Position numbers and translations under genes: made by a program | The notes under the pieces: model-generated | Told to the model about the DNA's origin: nothing | The model's input: only the letters and a program-made list of their open reading frames with translations | Database searches by the model: none | Shown: piece by piece, positions 4,789 through 5,748 of the stretch | How positions within the stretch are numbered: position 1 is the stretch's first letter | How the letters are laid out: the number at the start of each line of letters is the position of its first letter | From: Campylobacter sp. | Lineage (GTDB): Bacteria; Campylobacterota; Campylobacteria; Campylobacterales; Campylobacteraceae | DNA length: 5,748 nucleotides | Assembly (NCBI GenBank): GCA_017506845.1 | Contig: JAFVMP010000065.1 | Coordinates: 1-5,748 of the forward strand | Reading direction: 5' to 3'

Positions 4789-5748
4789 TGGCTAGAAAGT
4801 GTAGTTTTTGCGGTGAGAGCGAAGCAAATGATAGAAAACTTTTAGCTAATGAGAGTGATAGCTCATTTATATGCGAATTTTGCGTAGATGCAGCATATAA
4901 TGCAGTTCATGGTGATGAAATAGGATTAAATAGCCAACCGGCAATGGATTATAAAGATATTACGCCAAAGATCTTAAAGGGAGTTTTAGATGATTATGTA
5001 ATTGGTCAAGAAAGAGCCAAAAAGGTCTTTAGCGTAGGAGTTTATAATCATTATAAAAGAATATTTAAGCAACATAGTATCGAAGATGATACTGAAATTT
5101 CAAAATCAAATATTTTGCTAATTGGCCCAACTGGAAGTGGTAAGACCTTGATGGCACAAACTTTGGCTAGATTTTTAGATGTACCAATTGCTATTTGCGA
5201 TGCTACAAGTTTAACCGAGGCTGGATATGTAGGCGAAGATGTGGAAAATATCTTAACTAAGCTTTTAAATGCAGCTGGTGGGGATGTAGCTAGAGCGCAA
5301 CAAGGGATTGTTTTTGTAGATGAGATTGATAAGATTGCTAGAATGGGCGAGAATCGTTCAATTACTCGTGATGTAAGCGGCGAGGGTGTTCAACAAGCCT
5401 TGTTAAAAATCATTGAAGGTAGTGTAGTAAATATTCCGCCAAAAGGTGGCAGAAAACATCCAAATCAAGAATTTATTCAAATAGATACTACTAATATTTT
5501 ATTTGTGTGCGGTGGCGCATTTGATGGGCTAAAAGATATAATCGAGCGAAGATTAGGTAAGAATGTTTTAGGTTTTGGCCAAGAAAAACGAGGCAAAAGC
5601 GAGAAGACAAATTTACTTAGTCTTGTAGAGCCTGATGATTTAGTGCATTTTGGACTTATTCCTGAGCTTATTGGTAGATTGCATGCTATTACTACTTTAA
5701 ATGAAATTACGACTGAGGATATGATAAGAATATTAACTCAGCCAAAAA
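4788..5748 (+). CDS. clpX: ATP-dependent Clp protease ATP-binding subunit ClpX (3' end outside window)
   Basis: ClpX is the AAA+ unfoldase that recognises tagged or specific substrates and feeds them into the ClpP peptidase. Visible are 320 of about 410-425 residues; the right edge cuts the C-terminal small domain. The N-terminal zinc-binding domain has Cys5, Cys8, Cys29 and Cys32. Walker A is GPTGSGKT (113-120); the first pore loop is GYVG (146-149); Walker B is IVFVDEID (174-181). RKH (222-224) is the substrate-selecting second pore loop. LGF (261-263) stands where E. coli has the IGF tripeptide that docks into ClpP, so ClpP interaction is expected. [11 protein letters not shown] (289-299) carries the arginine sensor/finger region. 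The ATG overlaps the lpxA stop (TAATG) and has an AAGGGAGAG ribosome-binding site inside lpxA. There is no frame disruption in the visible part. In Campylobacter mreB commonly follows, but that is not seen here. Confidence 0.98.
   Translation, partial: MARKCSFCGESEANDRKLLANESDSSFICEFCVDAAYNAVHGDEIGLNSQPAMDYKDITPKILKGVLDDYVIGQERAKKVFSVGVYNHYKRIFKQHSIEDDTEISKSNILLIGPTGSGKTLMAQTLARFLDVPIAICDATSLTEAGYVGEDVENILTKLLNAAGGDVARAQQGIVFVDEIDKIARMGENRSITRDVSGEGVQQALLKIIEGSVVNIPPKGGRKHPNQEFIQIDTTNILFVCGGAFDGLKDIIERRLGKNVLGFGQEKRGKSEKTNLLSLVEPDDLVHFGLIPELIGRLHAITTLNEITTEDMIRILTQPK

Overview
The window comes from an AT-rich Campylobacterota chromosome, almost certainly a Campylobacter. The evidence is the base composition, the TTG start and TAATG gene junctions, Campylobacter-style promoters (an AT-rich upstream stretch plus a TATAAT-like -10 box), and the gene order tautomerase - bcp - queH - fabZ - lpxA - clpX. 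I recall this order from C. jejuni (around Cj0270-Cj0275). The exact species cannot be read from the sequence.

Positions 1-1470 hold no intact gene. The left edge is a 10-bp tandem repeat (1-60, six copies, running off the window). It is followed by plus-strand coding remnants riddled with stops and frameshifts: an unrecognised eroded gene (about 96-657), a second unrecognised remnant (666-998), and a clearly recognisable dead dprA/smf-type gene (about 1020-1470). The spacing and a ribosome-binding site suggest these were once adjacent co-directional genes, perhaps the relic of an integrated accessory element. Positions 1471-1638 are the promoter and leader of the housekeeping cluster.

Positions 1639-3436 encode three tightly packed genes: a 66-aa 4-oxalocrotonate tautomerase-like protein, a Bcp-type peroxiredoxin and the epoxyqueuosine reductase QueH. 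Their functions are unrelated (isomerase of unknown substrate, peroxide defence, tRNA queuosine synthesis), but the junctions (1-base overlap, then 5-base gap) imply one transcript.

A 107-bp intergenic stretch (3437-3543) carries an imperfect inverted repeat and a probable promoter for the second operon: fabZ (fatty-acid elongation), lpxA (first step of lipid A synthesis) and clpX (ATPase of the ClpXP protease, cut off by the right edge). FabZ and LpxA draw on the same beta-hydroxyacyl-ACP pool, so their pairing links membrane phospholipid and lipid A supply.

I found no intact new biological system. The unusual part is the decayed left third; the rest is core Campylobacter chromosome.
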